A stretch of 64,000 nucleotides of DNA, taken from NCBI GenBank assembly GCA_947034885.2, contig OX344758.2, positions 8,000,501 through 8,064,500 of the forward strand, written 5' to 3'. The position numbers and the translations under genes were made by a program. The notes under the pieces are model-generated. The model searched no databases. It was not told where the DNA came from and saw nothing but the letters and a program-made list of their open reading frames with translations. Source of the stretch: Thuidium tamariscinum (lineage: Eukaryota > Streptophyta > Bryopsida > Hypnales > Thuidiaceae). Below, in pieces: positions 37,024-49,615 of the stretch; the first letter of the stretch is position 1, and each line of letters begins with the position of its first letter.

Positions 37024-37545
37024 CTAAACACCACAGCTGCTCCGAAGTAGCAAAACCAATGCAAACAAGATGCAATGAACAGCGGTGCTGATGAGGGGAT
37101 GCAAACTTTGGAAAGGGTGTACAGGCAATGCGTTCCCAGTTATGTAGTGCAAAACCATGTGCTGTAAAATCGTATCAGGAAACCGGGAAGAGTGCAGGAG
37201 GGGACTAATTTGGGTGAAGAAATAATTTCGGACTGAATGATCGATGGTGCACTGGCTGCACTGGCAAATGAGATGATCAAATCGACTTTGTAGGAGAGGA
37301 AGTTCGTGGCAGAAGAGGAGGATGGGAATTGTTGGCTTGTGGTGACCAGGAAAACGCCATCGACTTTCGCCACCACTGTTCATGAGTCCGTCCTTGATTC
37401 TCCAGTTCCTGATTTTGGATTCTGCAGATTTTTGATGCTCAAGGAAGAGCATCTGCACACGGCAAGCGTAAAATTTTGGGAATCCTTCCCACACGTCGCT
37501 CATGATGAAGACTGCTGAACTATGATTGACCCACTTGGGTGACAT
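37024..37545 (-). other. Long upstream frame in phase with GSH1, ended by one TAG
   Basis: From ATG 37545 the frame stays open for 173 codons and closes at TAG 37026-37024, then continues in phase into the GSH1 coding start 31 bases further on. The product is not recognised (histidine- and serine-rich in part, FALVLLLRSSCGV at the end). It may be a chance frame in the 5' leader and promoter, an upstream ORF, or a former N-terminal extension. Chance is the default reading. Confidence 0.3.
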
Positions 37546-37559
37546 GCAGTTCACTGTAA

Positions 37560-38470
37560 TCAGACGGAATTCTTGGCCATGGCTTTGATGGAACTGCTGA
37601 AACGCTAGCCCAAAAAAAAGTTTGAATGTTTGGCCTGATCAGATTTTGGCAATTTATTGCCAAAATTTTTTGCTCCGATCTACCCCAAAGAAAACTGTTT
37701 TAGATTTTGTTGTGGTTTGGGCCTCCTTGTTAGTTGTCTAAAAAGCTTAAAAAAAACTCGCCCAGGTCTTGGCCTCTGGTTCTCTGTATTGTTCCTTTCT
37801 GCAATGAGAATTGCCCATGTCTTTTAAAACTTTTTTAAAAAAAAATTTAGATTTTCACAGATTGTTCATGTGGAGATTAATTTATTTTTTTTGGAACAAA
37901 TGGACAAATTCCATTGAGGTAAGGAATCAGTACATCGAACCAAGGGCACTAGGCCCCGGTGGATTTTTTTTGGTTTTTCTTTTTGTAATCTAAAGTTCAT
38001 GTGGAGATTGACTACAAGATGAGGATAGAAATTTATGCTATTTTTAACTACCGGTATATTGATCATTTGGTTACGTCGTTTATTGTAATCATAAGAATTT
38101 GGTAAACCTGCAACCTGGACTTGGATGGAATGTTGCCATAAAAAAAACTCAAATTTCCACAACATTCGGTGCAACCATTTGGCTAGGTTGGTCCTTTTTC
38201 ATGATGAACTTAAATTTTACTTAGCCTTGAAACTTCTTGTATTTTACTTTTGCATTCAAATTGTGACTCCTAAATATTTAATTGATGAATCACTAAATAG
38301 AATGAGAGATAAACCTAATTAGACTTTGATTTGAAGGGTCATTGCTTGTCATGCTAAAATTCAAATACTAAAGAATATACGGAAGGGCCTAAAAAAAACT
38401 TTTTATCATCTATATTGGCATACGTCAACCTAATTGCTACCAACAATATGAATTCTATGAAGTAAGTGTA
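37560..38470. other. Intergenic sequence upstream of GSH1
   Basis: Probably holds part of the GSH1 promoter, but no core element can be pointed to. No other gene is seen. Confidence 0.4.
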
Positions 38471-40369
38471 GTGAGGTACCATTTAAAATGGTGTTTTTGC
38501 ATTCACAAGGAAGGAAATTTCACATCTGCCAACTTTGACAACCTCCCCAAGGATGAAAAATTAATCCTTCACCATAAAAAATTTGAAAATGACATCAACT
38601 TTATATTAGTCATATGTGCGGTAAATTTCAAGGCCAAAAGATTTACACAAAAGAAAAATATTCAAAGTCTACCAACATATGTAATTGTGTGAAAATTTTC
38701 ACTACTGCCAACTTTGCTATCCTCCCAACTATTGGAAAAAAAGAATTTGCCATGAAATTTTTGTCATGAGATCATATCTATGATGATAATATGTGTACCA
38801 AATTTCAAAGTCAAAAGATTTACACAAGAAAAGATATTTGAAATCTACCAACATGTGTAGTTGTAAGGACAATTTCACTATTGCCAACTTTGCTAGTGCC
38901 CTTTGAAGGATTGAAAAAAAAATTCTTGCTATGAAATTCTTTCATGAAGACACCTCTATATATGTTGATATTATGTGTGACAAATCTCAACTTCAAAATA
39001 CTCACTCAAGGAAAGATATTTGAAATCTACCAACCTGTATGGTTGTATGAGTGATTTTTGCAACCCTTTTCAATCATCTTTTTTTGAGTAAACCTTTTGA
39101 ACTTGAGACTTGGCATGCATCTTACTAACAATGTGACAATGTGACGAAAAGAGGCAGTCACTGTGATGTGATTAATTTTCCTACCCCCCCTCATCAGAAA
39201 AATCAATAGTCGTTGGATTTGAATTTAAAAAAATCCCAACCCCCCTCCAAGAAAAATCAACAACCGTCGGATACTAATACAGATATTGCATACCAATATG
39301 GATACTGAATACGGATACTGAATATGGATACAGATTACAGATATTAGTACTGAATACAGATATGATGAATACAAATACGATATATGGGTATACGGATACT
39401 ATATACTGTATCCTCTATCCCATATCCTTTGTCTCCAACCCCACCCTCTAAGAATTAGAAGAGGGATTTACAAATTAAAAATTTTTGAAAATTTAATATT
39501 TAATATTTATATCAAATTGGGAGGGGAGGGGGCTTAAAAATTTTAATATTTAAATCATTAAATCAGATTGGGAGGGGCTGAGGGGGGGGGGGGGTGCTAG
39601 TTTTTTTTTAATTTAAATTTTTTTTAATTTTTGAGCTCATTGTGACACAATTTGTTCACAATGACAATGAGCTCAAAAGAGGCAGTCACTGCCTCACACA
39701 ACATAGAGATGATTTCATGACAAAAAATTTCAAGGTAAATAAACAACTTTTCATCTCTTTAGAGGGGGTCAAAGTTGGTAGCATTGACATTGTCTTTTAC
39801 AACTATACATGTTGGTAGATTTCAAATATCTTTCTTTGAGTGAGTATTTTGAACTTGAAATTTGTCACACATAATATCAATATAGAGATGTCTTCATGAA
39901 AGAATTTCATGGCAAGAAAAGTTTTTTTCAATCCTTCAAAGGGTACTAGCAAAGTTGGCAATAGTGAAAATGTCCCTACAACTACACATGTTGGTAGATT
40001 TCAAATATCTTTTCTTGTGTAAATCTTTTGAATTTGAAATTTGGTACACATATTATCAACATAGATATGATTTCATGACAAAAACTTAATGGCAAATTCT
40101 TTTTTTCAATTCTTAGGAGGGTGGCAAAATTAACAATAGTGAAATTTTTCACACATCTACAAATGTTGGTAGACTTTGAATATCTTTTATTGTGTAAATT
40201 TTTTGGCCTCAAAATTTGTCATACATATGATTAACATAAAGGTGATGTTGTGCCAAAAAAAATTATAGTGAAAGAAAATTTTTTCATCCCTTGAGAGGTT
40301 GTCAAAGTTAGCCAATGTGAAATTTCTTTCTCTGTAAATGCAAAAACGCCATTTTGAATGGTACCCCAC
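38471..40369. mobile_element. Foldback element with modular inverted arms
   Basis: The termini GTGAGGTACCATTTAAAATG and CATTTTGAATGGTACCCCAC are inverted repeats, followed on both sides by GCAAAAACRCCATTTT-type sequence. The left arm (to about 39055) has about three modules of 150-185 bases in plus orientation; the right arm (about 39060-40369) has the same modules reversed. Module landmarks are ACTATTGCCAACTTTGC, CATGAAATTCTTTCATG and GATATTTGAAATCTACCAAC. The spacer side of the right arm is interrupted by the element at 39130-39699. Long modular inverted arms are typical of foldback transposons. Non-coding. Confidence 0.65.
39130..39699 (+). mobile_element. 640-bp dispersed element, copy 2, nested in the foldback element
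   Basis: It starts AATGTGACAATGTGACGAAA and has the same left block, GGATAC/GAATAC units (39268-39420), G-run blocks and terminal GAGCTCATTGTGAC hairpin as copy 1. AAC (39127-39129 and 39700-39702) is directly repeated at the junctions. Removing the insert restores a normal foldback module (CTTACTAACATAGAGATG against ATTATCAACATAGATATG at 40056). Near the right end GAGGCAGTCACTGCCTC (39679-39695) is a perfect palindrome about a central C. Confidence 0.65.
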
Positions 40370-41560
40370 CTATACATCCTAAAATTGTCCAACTAGACCT
40401 TCAATCATGGTTTTTAATTTTAATCCTCAATGTTCTAAGATTTTATTTCATCAGAAATAAAGTAAAACTATCATCTATTACAAAGAGCAATGATGAAAAA
40501 AAATCTCCTATATTACAAATCCAACTATATAATCTTATATAAATTTTTTTTGAAAATGAATAAGGAAATTTTTATAAACTTTGACCATAAAGGTTGTAAG
40601 ATATTAGTGCTCAAAGTAAAAAGTAGCACAATTTTGAGCATCTTCTAATATTAGGATTTGAGACTTTGAATCATTTTTAAGTAAATCCAACACTACTAAA
40701 ATTTTGAATTTTCAACCTTTATAGTGAATAATTAAGTGGAAATCTAAGAATTTTTTTAAGAAATTTATTTTCATTTTCTAAAACATTATTCCATATTAAC
40801 TAGAAGTAGATGCAAGATGGAGAGGAAATCTAAGTCATTCAAAATTCTAAAATGAATTTGAAACATGTCAATCCTAACAATGATATTAATATTAAATCAA
40901 CTCCATTACGCACACACCTCAAGTTTGTACACTACACAAAGTGCCCGTGCAAAGTACCATTACAATTCTAGTCCTCATTCCCATGATTATACTCTTCTTA
41001 TATAAATTTAGGCAACAACAATTGTCATCAATAACTTCATCACAAAGTTGTGCAAATAAGCATCTACATATTGATTCTACAATTCAATATTTTTCACTTG
41101 TAAAACCATAAGCTAAGCCCATCCAACTTGGTTGTTAGAGAATTGTTGATAAAAAGTGTGTTTTTTTCATTTTTCTAGAATGTTTCAAATGCACTCAACC
41201 TACTTCAATAGTGGCTTGCCAAGCACCGCATATAGGCTACAAAGTCAAAATACTATTTACTATTCACCTTTGTATGCGTGGACCACATGAATTTGGAAAA
41301 AGCAACACACCCCATACCTTGCTTACAAGAAAATTTTGATTCCCTTTTAGACTACCTTTTCAACAAAGTGAATCTCATTTACTTTGAGAGCTAATTTTTG
41401 TTTGGTCCAACTATTTGACAAACAAGGAAAAAAAATCTAGATTTTTTAATGTGTATATATTCAATAGACATTCTATAAATGAACTTTAAATTTGATTGGT
41501 GATGATTACATGTTGGGTTTCTTTTTCGAGAAGTAGCCAACTGAATCTTCAATACTCAAG
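40370..41560. other. AT-rich sequence, nothing recognised
   Basis: No gene or repeat boundary can be supported. Confidence 0.4.
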
Positions 41561-41567
41561 TGATACT

Positions 41568-41690
41568 TAAGTGATATTTGGTGAATGATATCTATATCAA
41601 AACTAGGTGATATTTGGTGAATGATATCTACATCAAAAGTAGGTGATACTTGATAAACGATATCTATATCAAAATTAGGTGATACCCACA
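41568..41690. repeat. 36-bp tandem repeat, about three units
   Basis: The unit contains AGGTGATATTTGGTGAATG followed by ATATCTACATCAAAAGT, repeated with few changes. The 36-base period is a multiple of three, so the minus strand stays open across it (ISPSFDIDIIHQ-type repeats), but no gene is recognised. Confidence 0.6.
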
Positions 41691-42782
41691 TAAAATTTAT
41701 CCATCACTCTTAAAATCCAGCCATAATCCAAATATTTTGACCCCCAAAATGAAAATTTGGGTACGAAAAATACCCAATGTGTATCTTTTCACAGTAGCCA
41801 AAGGCAAAAAAAATAGTGCATATAAAAAAGAACTGTGATTGATTATTGAAGCTCGACCTCTCATGTTCATACTGTGTACATTTTAGGCCAAGAATCTTGA
41901 TGACAGGAGTGGAATCCGATGTTCTTATCAGAATGCAGATAAGCACTCCCCCGCAGAAAGCCATTTTCATTGGTCCCCCAATGTGGGCCCCCACCCCTGC
42001 ATCCTTGTCGTTGCTGGGTTCTCTGCACCTGGTCATGTCGAACAAAGTAAGTCACTATTTACTATTCACTATTTAGTTAGATGGGGCGAATCTTCTTTGA
42101 TTCAGATTCCCAAATTCTCTTTGACTGTGTACTTGCACATCTGCTAACCCTAAAATAGCAACTTCATGTTTGACAAAAAAATATATAAATATAAAATATA
42201 TAAAATATATTAATGATTAGTGGGATATTGCTACTTCAGTTGTTGCAAGATTCTCAGCTATTTCTTTCCATTTTGAGGCAATGGGTTTACAGATTCCCAA
42301 ACTTCCCAATGATTAAGCCTTCAAGGACGTGGCCACATGACTAATGTAATCCCCCCAAATTGCTTAAATTATTGAACCAATAGGTGCATTTTTTGTTTCT
42401 ATGGAGTGAACAATTCAAAGATGGTTATCCATCACCAGTCACATTTCAGCCTTAGCGTCTTTGAAGGGTTAACATTAATCCTTGCGAGCCTTTCCACCTA
42501 TGTGCGTGAAAGCTCATCTCATCAAAACATGCAAGGGTCACTTTCTAGTAACGTGACCACATTTTAGTTTTGACCCCTTTGAAAAGCAAAAGGACCCCCT
42601 ACTTTGGAAAGGAAACTTAATAAAAAGGATATAAAATGGTCAATACTAGAAGGACAACTATGGTAGAGTTAGAGGTCATTTGGAATTAAAAAAATGGCTT
42701 TATTTGTAGTCATGTTGTGGTGGAGAAGTTACATAAAAGGGTAGTTTTTTTTGTGTACTTCTTATTTGTTTTAACTTTTTCT
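41691..42782. other. Intergenic sequence, nothing firm
   Basis: A GC-richer patch at 41840-42060 has overlapping open frames on both strands without a recognised family. CTTTGAAGGG followed by TTAA at about 42461-42474 could be the end of another TTAA element, but no partner end was found. Confidence 0.35.
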
Positions 42783-42786
42783 TTAA

Positions 42787-43658
42787 TTTTGAAAAGACCA
42801 TTTGTCCCTTTGGAGGACAATTTGGATTTTGGGTAGGTACCTATTGACTTTTTAGAACTTGTTTTGAAGATAGAGATAAAGATTTTCTTTGTGGGACTAT
42901 AATTTTTTTTCAACTGATGCTTAGGAACAATAATTATGCTTAGAAGCAAAAACTATCCTCAAAATGAAAAAAATAAGAAATAATAATTTTTTTCAAAAAT
43001 TAGAATTTTTAAGAATTTTTTTCCAATATATTAAATTCTTGTCTATATGAAAAGGTTTTATTCATTTCATTTGGATAAGTGGTGTGAAAGTTATGAGCAA
43101 TCTTGTTTTTTTGGGCAATCTAAGCATTTTCTTGAAAAAATAACTTCTATGATTCATTTCAAAATGCAATTTCCACAATTTAAAAAAACAGCAATCCTAC
43201 ATTGTTTAAATTTGCTTGCTAGAACAATCTCATCATTGGAATTAGTGTGTTTAACTTTAATTCCATCTTAGAAATATTAATAATTTAGATTTTCTTGCTA
43301 TCTTGTAGCTACTTCTACTTAAATTTTTTTTTAAGGAAAATAGATTAAGATTTTTTTCTTGAATATCTTTTCCTAAACTCTAGAAAAAATTCCCTACTTT
43401 AAAGATTTAAACTTAAAAACTCTATAGTGCAAAAAAATTAAATTAAACAACTCAAAGTCAAATAATCTACTCTTGCGACTTGCAAAAAAATTTGTTTGTT
43501 TCACTTTTTCTGAAATTTATTCTCTATATTCTCATTCTAATTAGGTATAAGATCCTATAGTTGGATGTGCAAAAACATTCAAATTTTGTTATTCCTTGTA
43601 ATAGAAATGACAATTTTGTGTGTGTGTTTTTGCAAAAAAGGCCTTGGTCCTTTAGAGG
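42787..43658 (-). mobile_element. TTAA-flanked piggyBac-like element, copy H
   Basis: The right end GGCCTTGGTCCTTTAGAGG is followed by TTAA (43659-43662). The interior is the reverse complement of the family (TTCATTTCATTTGGATAAG, AAGTTATGAGCAATCTTG). The left end near TTAA 42783-42786 is decayed. The MULE inserted exactly at its right junction, duplicating 10 bases that include this TTAA. Confidence 0.6.
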
Positions 43659-43663
43659 TTAAG

Positions 43664-43892
43664 CAACGACGCTAGCATGTGAGCATGTGAGCGTGAGCCT
43701 ATGAGCAGTGAGCGTGAGCCTACGAGCGGTGAGCAGGAATTGTGTGAGCCTAAAGTCTACAAATTTGAATTATGATATAACTTTTGATTTTCTTTAGTAG
43801 AAAAGTAAAACAGATTGATGTTTTTTCAACAGAGTTTATTGTTTTAAGAAAATATGACCTATTGCTGTGGGACCCATGACCGTGGATTTAAA
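43664..43892 (+). repeat. Left terminal inverted repeat region of the MULE
   Basis: Outer GTGAGC-rich tandem (GCATGTGAGCATGTGAGCG, then GAGCCTATGAGCAGTGAGCG units), a less conserved part, and an inner conserved GGACCCATGACCGTGGATTT block ending about 43892. The left region is about 130 bases longer than the right one because the outer tandem and the spacer differ in length. Confidence 0.65.
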
Positions 43893-44226
43893 AACCTAGA
43901 AAGTTGGGGCTATTGCAAGTTCAAATTTTATATCCAGATTTATATCATGTTTTCAAAAGTTCTCCTAGAGTAAGTTCATAAAGTGAGAGTGCAAACAATT
44001 CATCCAAAGGAAATTCTAAAATTGACAAGAAGACAAATGCAATGAAAATACCAAAAAGAATTCCTCATCCTACAAATAATAAAATATTGTTTCATTGCAA
44101 CAAAAAATACATATTAGAATATGAATATAATACTTTGCATATATGAAAATTTTGAAGATAACATATCGCTACTACATATTTACTTCATATCATGCTAATA
44201 CTAGTCAACTAACTTGTTCAGTGACT

Positions 44227-47200
44227 TCACTCGTACGTCTTGATGATTCCAGCAGCAACAAGCACTTGCTTAACTTCATCCAAACTAAGGGTAGGAGCGT
44301 GAATGAATGTGTCTGTCTTGTAATCCAATTTGCAGAAGTAACGAAAAATGTAATAAAGATGTTTGCAGTTTATGTACATGCCACGCTTTCCAATGGAAGT
44401 TCCATTCATACCTCCATAATGGGGACAAGTACAAGATGGAAAATTGGAAAGCGTGATATTATAAACCTTTTGATTAGGCTCACTACCAGACAAAAGTGTA
44501 ATAATAGCACCAAGTCCAGGGTAAGGAAGGAAGTTCACCCCAGTGATACTTGCTGTAACGTTCCTGGCACTCTCCTATTGATTGCGGTGATTTTCAGTGG
44601 GGGCCTTACTGCTACGACGAACTTATTTTCCATTTCGAATGGAAGGGATTCTGTCAGCATGTACTGGTCGAGGGTGAGTCCATAACATTGGCTCAAATAC
44701 CCTAAATGAGGTGAATAGCCGGCACGGTGACATCGGAATGCTAGACTGTAAGCGAAATCCAGCCTCTTCAAACTCTATAATTTTGGTACGAGTAAGATTG
44801 GTACCAATAAGAACCGACCAAATCTCAGGGATCTCATGTCGAGTAAGAACATGGGAACGTTTAGGTCCCATGACACATCGTGCAATTTGGTTTGCACAAA
44901 ACCAAAAATCCTCAGTTTGAACTACTGTACCCTTATACTCACGCTTTTGCCCTCTATAAGTAGGGGCAGCTGTGGATATTCCGTGCCTCACAATCAATAA
45001 CTTGCATTTGGCTTGTATGTACTTCTGAATGGCATGACACTGTTTCCTTGACTTGTGTGAAATTCTCGCTATATGCCATTCTACAGTATCACAGTCAGTT
45101 TCCATGACAGATTGGGTATGGGGTAAAACTATATTAGTTTCCTGAACTGCAGATCCAAGTTGCACTCTACCACTAGTTGACCTAATTTGAACCTGAGGAT
45201 GAGAGAAGTTCACTTTGTCGGGGCGATGAGAATCACCTTCGGAACCAATAGGAAGATCTAATTTCCTTTTGCTGGATCCAAATACTTCTTCACCCTCCAA
45301 ATGCGGAATTCGAGTGTAAATGTCTTCTACTCCAGGCATCTCACTAACTGCATCTGCAATTTTTTTTCCATCTCCAGATGCCATAGCCCTCTTCAATTTC
45401 AAATCTTCTTTAGAAGGGCCTTTTCTAGAAGGGCCTCCACAAAGATAAGCCCTATAGTTGGTCATCTGCATAAAGGCTTGAACCCAGTCATCACAAGTGG
45501 CAACAAACAAATCAGATCCACACTTCCCTGAAGCTTGCATCTATTTGTTGTGCATTGTTTTTGCCAGATTGCATGTTGGAATGTCTGTTAATTCTTCTAT
45601 CGTCAATTTCTGCAAATATAATAAATGAAGTCATTATTTGAAACATTTAGCATATAGGATAAAAAATAGAAAAACAAACAATAAAAGTAGAGATCATACC
45701 GTATCCATGAATGCACCCCATTGACGATATCGAAAGTGCCAAAATGCTAGCCAATCCTCAAGTTCACGGATAGCTGGTTCTGATGCAGCTTCAGAAGAAT
45801 ACCCACCAAGCTTTGATTTCTAGATACATCTTATCCGCCTCAGACATTGATATTGCATCCTTATATTGCTTGCAAAGTCGAATATGTTGTTTTTGGAACT
45901 CTTTGGCAATTAACTTCTCCGTGTGCTTGTGCATACTTGTTGCCCAATGGAACAAGCAAGTCCTATCACGGTCCACCATTGGAATAGATGGATCCTCCGA
46001 CCCATACACAGTGCGAACAGCATTAAAGTTGGCTTGAGCACTATCGCACATGAATCCTTTGAAGGTAGGACTTGACACTCCATTTTTTACCATGACCTTA
46101 TTTAGGCAACGCCAAAAAATGATCTGACCTTCAGAGCCCTCAGTCTGCATATCACATACTGCAATGGTCATGACTTTACAATAAGTAGAATCATAAATGT
46201 GACAAGCAATAGTTGTCTATAATTTCACCCTCTTGACATGATCAAACATGACAAAACAATTCTCAAGGTTGCCGCCAGGTTGCATCCGTCGTACAAGATC
46301 CATTCCACTTCCAGGTCCATCCACGAGCATCTTGAATAAATACACCTTGTCTTGCCCTTGTCTTGGAAATACGCTATCGTGGATATACTTCATTTTGGCA
46401 CGTCCCTTCATGTCTAAAATTCGATCAATCTTGCCTCCACCTTTGTTGTTGTTTTGGAAAGAGGATATGATGTTGCGCACATTGGGCGAGCTAAGGAGCT
46501 TGAACTTATCCATGACATTCTCCAACGCATCACCGTGAAGCATCTCCTTTGGTTCAGGCCCATCGTGAATAAGAAACGTATCAAGGAATTCCTTGCTTGC
46601 CGCCAAGGTAATAGCAGAAGTCTTGGCTGTTGGAGTCCTAGCTACTTCATTAGCAAGTAGCCCAGTTATTGCTTGAAGAGACTCTCTACATTGACCATCA
46701 GCAACTGGATGTGAATGAACACCCAAATGGATGCATGCACGTGACAAATCTCCGGTTCTGAGTACATAATAAATCCGTGAGTTACATAGACTGAGACAAG
46801 TAGGAGGTTGTCTACAGACTTTATAAAGCACAGTAGAGTCAAGGGGAGGGATTTGACCTATGCTAAAAGGATGTTTAGTGGTCTCAATCCACTCAGTTTC
46901 ATTGTTTTTCAAAGCTCGTGTGCGGTAGTCACATTTTGTATTTTCACAAATCAAGTGTCCGATACAATGGGACTTTCTGAACTTCAAACCTAGGTCATTA
47001 TGGATGTTTGATGTCATAGTGCGACACCATGCATGACCATCATACCGCTTGTCCATACCTTCCATACCTCTAGCTCCAAATGTAGATCCACTACAAGGTG
47101 GCAACTCAAAAAGAATATTACCATCGAATCTAGCTGGGAGGAATTGAACCTTTTGATAGTCAATGGCATCAAAATCAGTTTGGGCAAGTTCATTCCGTGA

Positions 47201-47842
47201 TCCAGGCACTGAAGACAGTTTGCGAAGGCATTCTAATACACTTAAGGAATCATGATGATTGGGGGGGAGAGGAGGACGAGAGAACCCGGACGATGCTGGA
47301 CTATTAAGTGTACTACGGAAGGTAGTGGGAATGGGTGAATCTACCACACATGGGAAAACAACATTTGAAGAAGATGGTTGCCGAGCTTTAACTAGCATCT
47401 CACCTTCAGAATCACTAGACAACTCTATGACAGGTTCCAAAGGCTCGTGTTTCACATTGAAACCAATTGTATTCTCGGAGCATCCACTACCTAGGGACTC
47501 TACTTTTACATAATAGGGTAATGGGTGTTTACCCTTGGACATATCAAAAGTAGGTGTTAGTATTTCAGTTGAAGGTGGCAAGAGCTTCGACAAGAGACCA
47601 TAAACTCTATAACGTCCTGCAGAAAGAAGCCAATAGAATCCTTCATGATCACTACATCTTGACTGCAAAATAGACTCCTTAACAACACCGTAGTTTCCTT
47701 GGACTTCTTCCTCTACAACAATAGAAGAAGGGGTGAATCCAAACCGGACATGAAGGAGATCAGTGTGCACCTGAACAAAACCTTGACTATCTAGTGGTAA
47801 AAGAAATGGGACATCATGACCTTTAGCAACAATACTAGCCAT
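44227..47842 (-). pseudogene. MULE transposase, broken by stops and frameshifts
   Basis: Exon 1 runs from ATG 47842 to the donor after 45700; exon 2 from 45609 to TGA at 44227. Read through, it is about 1,100 residues. N-terminal half: a serine-rich linker, then a Cys/His module (HCIGHLICENTKCDYRTRAL, later HLGVHSHP) that may be a WRKY/GCM1-like zinc finger. Core: ACHIYDSTYCKVMTIAVCDM and FKGFMCDSAQANFNAVR carry the likely DDE acidic residues, followed by CLFHWATSMHKH. C-terminus: SCTCPHY then CKHLYYIF, a SWIM zinc finger (CxC...CxH). The order zinc finger, DDE, SWIM is that of MULE transposases. Breaks: TAG after VKRVKL (46217-46219), TAG after MHNK (just before 45540), and frameshifts near KAWW, EEAGF and VSLG. 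Both TAGs stand where tryptophan would be expected. Confidence 0.8.
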
Positions 47843-48519
47843 AGTGAAGCATTAAAGAAAAGTAGAAAACTAGAGGCAAGACCAGTACAAAGAAGCAAGA
47901 AATGATGTTTGTGAGTGCAAGGGATGTGAATATGAAGGATAAAATTATAGGGTTGTTCGAAATGAATGGAATTTTTTTCATGGATGTAGTAAAATTTGAA
48001 ATTGGATTGATGATTTGAATGGTCATTCATCATGAATATCATATGAAGATTTGATATAGAAGAAGGTACATTAATAGTAGGTGAAATGGAGTTGGGTAAG
48101 GCGGCATACTACATGGCATCAATTAGCGTATCACCAATAATAAATGAATTATAATATGAAGAATATTGATTTGTATCAGACGAAGTTGTCAGTGTTATAA
48201 CTGTCGCTAACAAAAGATGGTAAGTCGTCATGCATTGGAGTTGATGATGACATACGACATGTTTAGAATTATAATTATACATCTAGTGACAGGTTAAGAA
48301 TGTAGTGGTTGATGATGATTCAAATTTCAAATAAAAGTAGCTGTTATGTAGTAATGAAATGAAACTATATCCTTACAAAGAGGAGTCTTTGAAGTCTCAT
48401 AGATTATAAAAGTTTGATGAGCATAATGAGGTAGCAGATAGAAATGCGAGTTAGGAAGAAGGTGTGGTCTAGTATGGCAAATGTTGATATTGTAATGCTT
48501 TGATAGTTGATTATTTCAG

Positions 48520-48928
48520 ATGCAAGAGCACTTGCTTTCTCCATTGTTAGTATTGGATACTGTAGTTACAGGTATGAAGAAGAAGAGGAGGAAAAGTAGC
48601 TTTCGTTTTTCAAGTAGAAGGCAATTGTTAAATGCTAGAATGATTAGGCAGTTGTCTCGAATGAGTGCAGCAGATTTGTTGAGCACAAGGAGGAATTTAA
48701 CATATGAAGGTATAGTTCCTTGTGAAGCAATAAGAGAGGATATTGTAGAGGTTGGGCATACTTCTTGTGAAGCTCAACCAGAGATTGCCTCTAGCTATAG
48801 TGATTGTGATCAAAACATTGACGAAGAAGAAGATGAAGTAGACGAAGACAAAGAAGAAGAACAGCAACACCAATCCGTAGTACAAGTACTGGAGTTGGAA
48901 GTAGAGGTAGGAGGTACAAAGAAAATGG
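48520..48928 (+). other. Candidate exon with basic then acidic segments
   Basis: It is preceded by TTATTTCAG (an acceptor-like site) and ends ATG followed by GTACGTAA (donor-like). It encodes a lysine/arginine-rich start (MKKKRRKSSFRFSSRR) and a glutamate/aspartate run (NIDEEEDEVDEDKEEEQQ). It could be an upstream exon of the ParB/methyltransferase-like gene or a third small gene of the MULE. No family is recognised, and splicing to later exons cannot be shown. Confidence 0.35.
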
Positions 48929-49615
48929 TACGTAAATAATTTTTGCAAGCAATGGTAAATTAGAAAGTACGTGAAATTTTTTTTGTGACACATTTTTAGG
49001 AACTTTATATCATTTTGTGCGCGTCGGAAGCACGATTCCAACGGTATATAGCACGTAAAAAATGGATGCATATTGAGTGTTTTACGGCCTAAAAACTAAA
49101 ACAGCATTTTGGAATCTTTCCTGAAATCTTCAGAATTTGCTGATTTTAGGCCAAATCCAGGCCTCCGAGTTTTAGCAATTTTTTGGCGATTTTTGTAAAA
49201 TCACTGGAGTGTCCAAAAAATCTGAAAAAAATTAGAGGAAATCTGACCCGTAGAATCTGTGGGTACAAAATTTTTTGGCTTGAAATCTTGAAAATTGAAG
49301 AAGTTATTCAAAAGATTCCCTTGAGGTACATCTACCAATTCTATACTTGTTTTTTTTTTGTTTTTTTTGGGAGACTTGCTTCAACCTAAGCCTTGTTGTT
49401 TCTTCGCACGTTGTCTTTGAAGGCGCTGGAGCATCAACATACAGAAGAAGAGGAGGGCGGAGAAGCTATCACGATGGAAGAAGGGGAGGCTACAGCAAAG
49501 GCTTCGGCGGAATCAGAGCGGCGAGCTCAACGTGGAAAAACGGCGATCCAAGAAAATGAGCGGACAGCAAGTGCGGCGATTGAGGCAAATCCAAGTTCGT
49601 GGTTTTTTTTTGGCC

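Noticed and set aside
41560-41690. CRISPR-like repeat array
   Set aside because: The 36-bp units are directly adjacent with no unique spacers; a simple tandem repeat in plant DNA.
45301-47513. Plus-strand open frames across the transposase region
   Set aside because: Antisense shadows of the MULE transposase, whose minus-strand reading has recognisable DDE and SWIM features.
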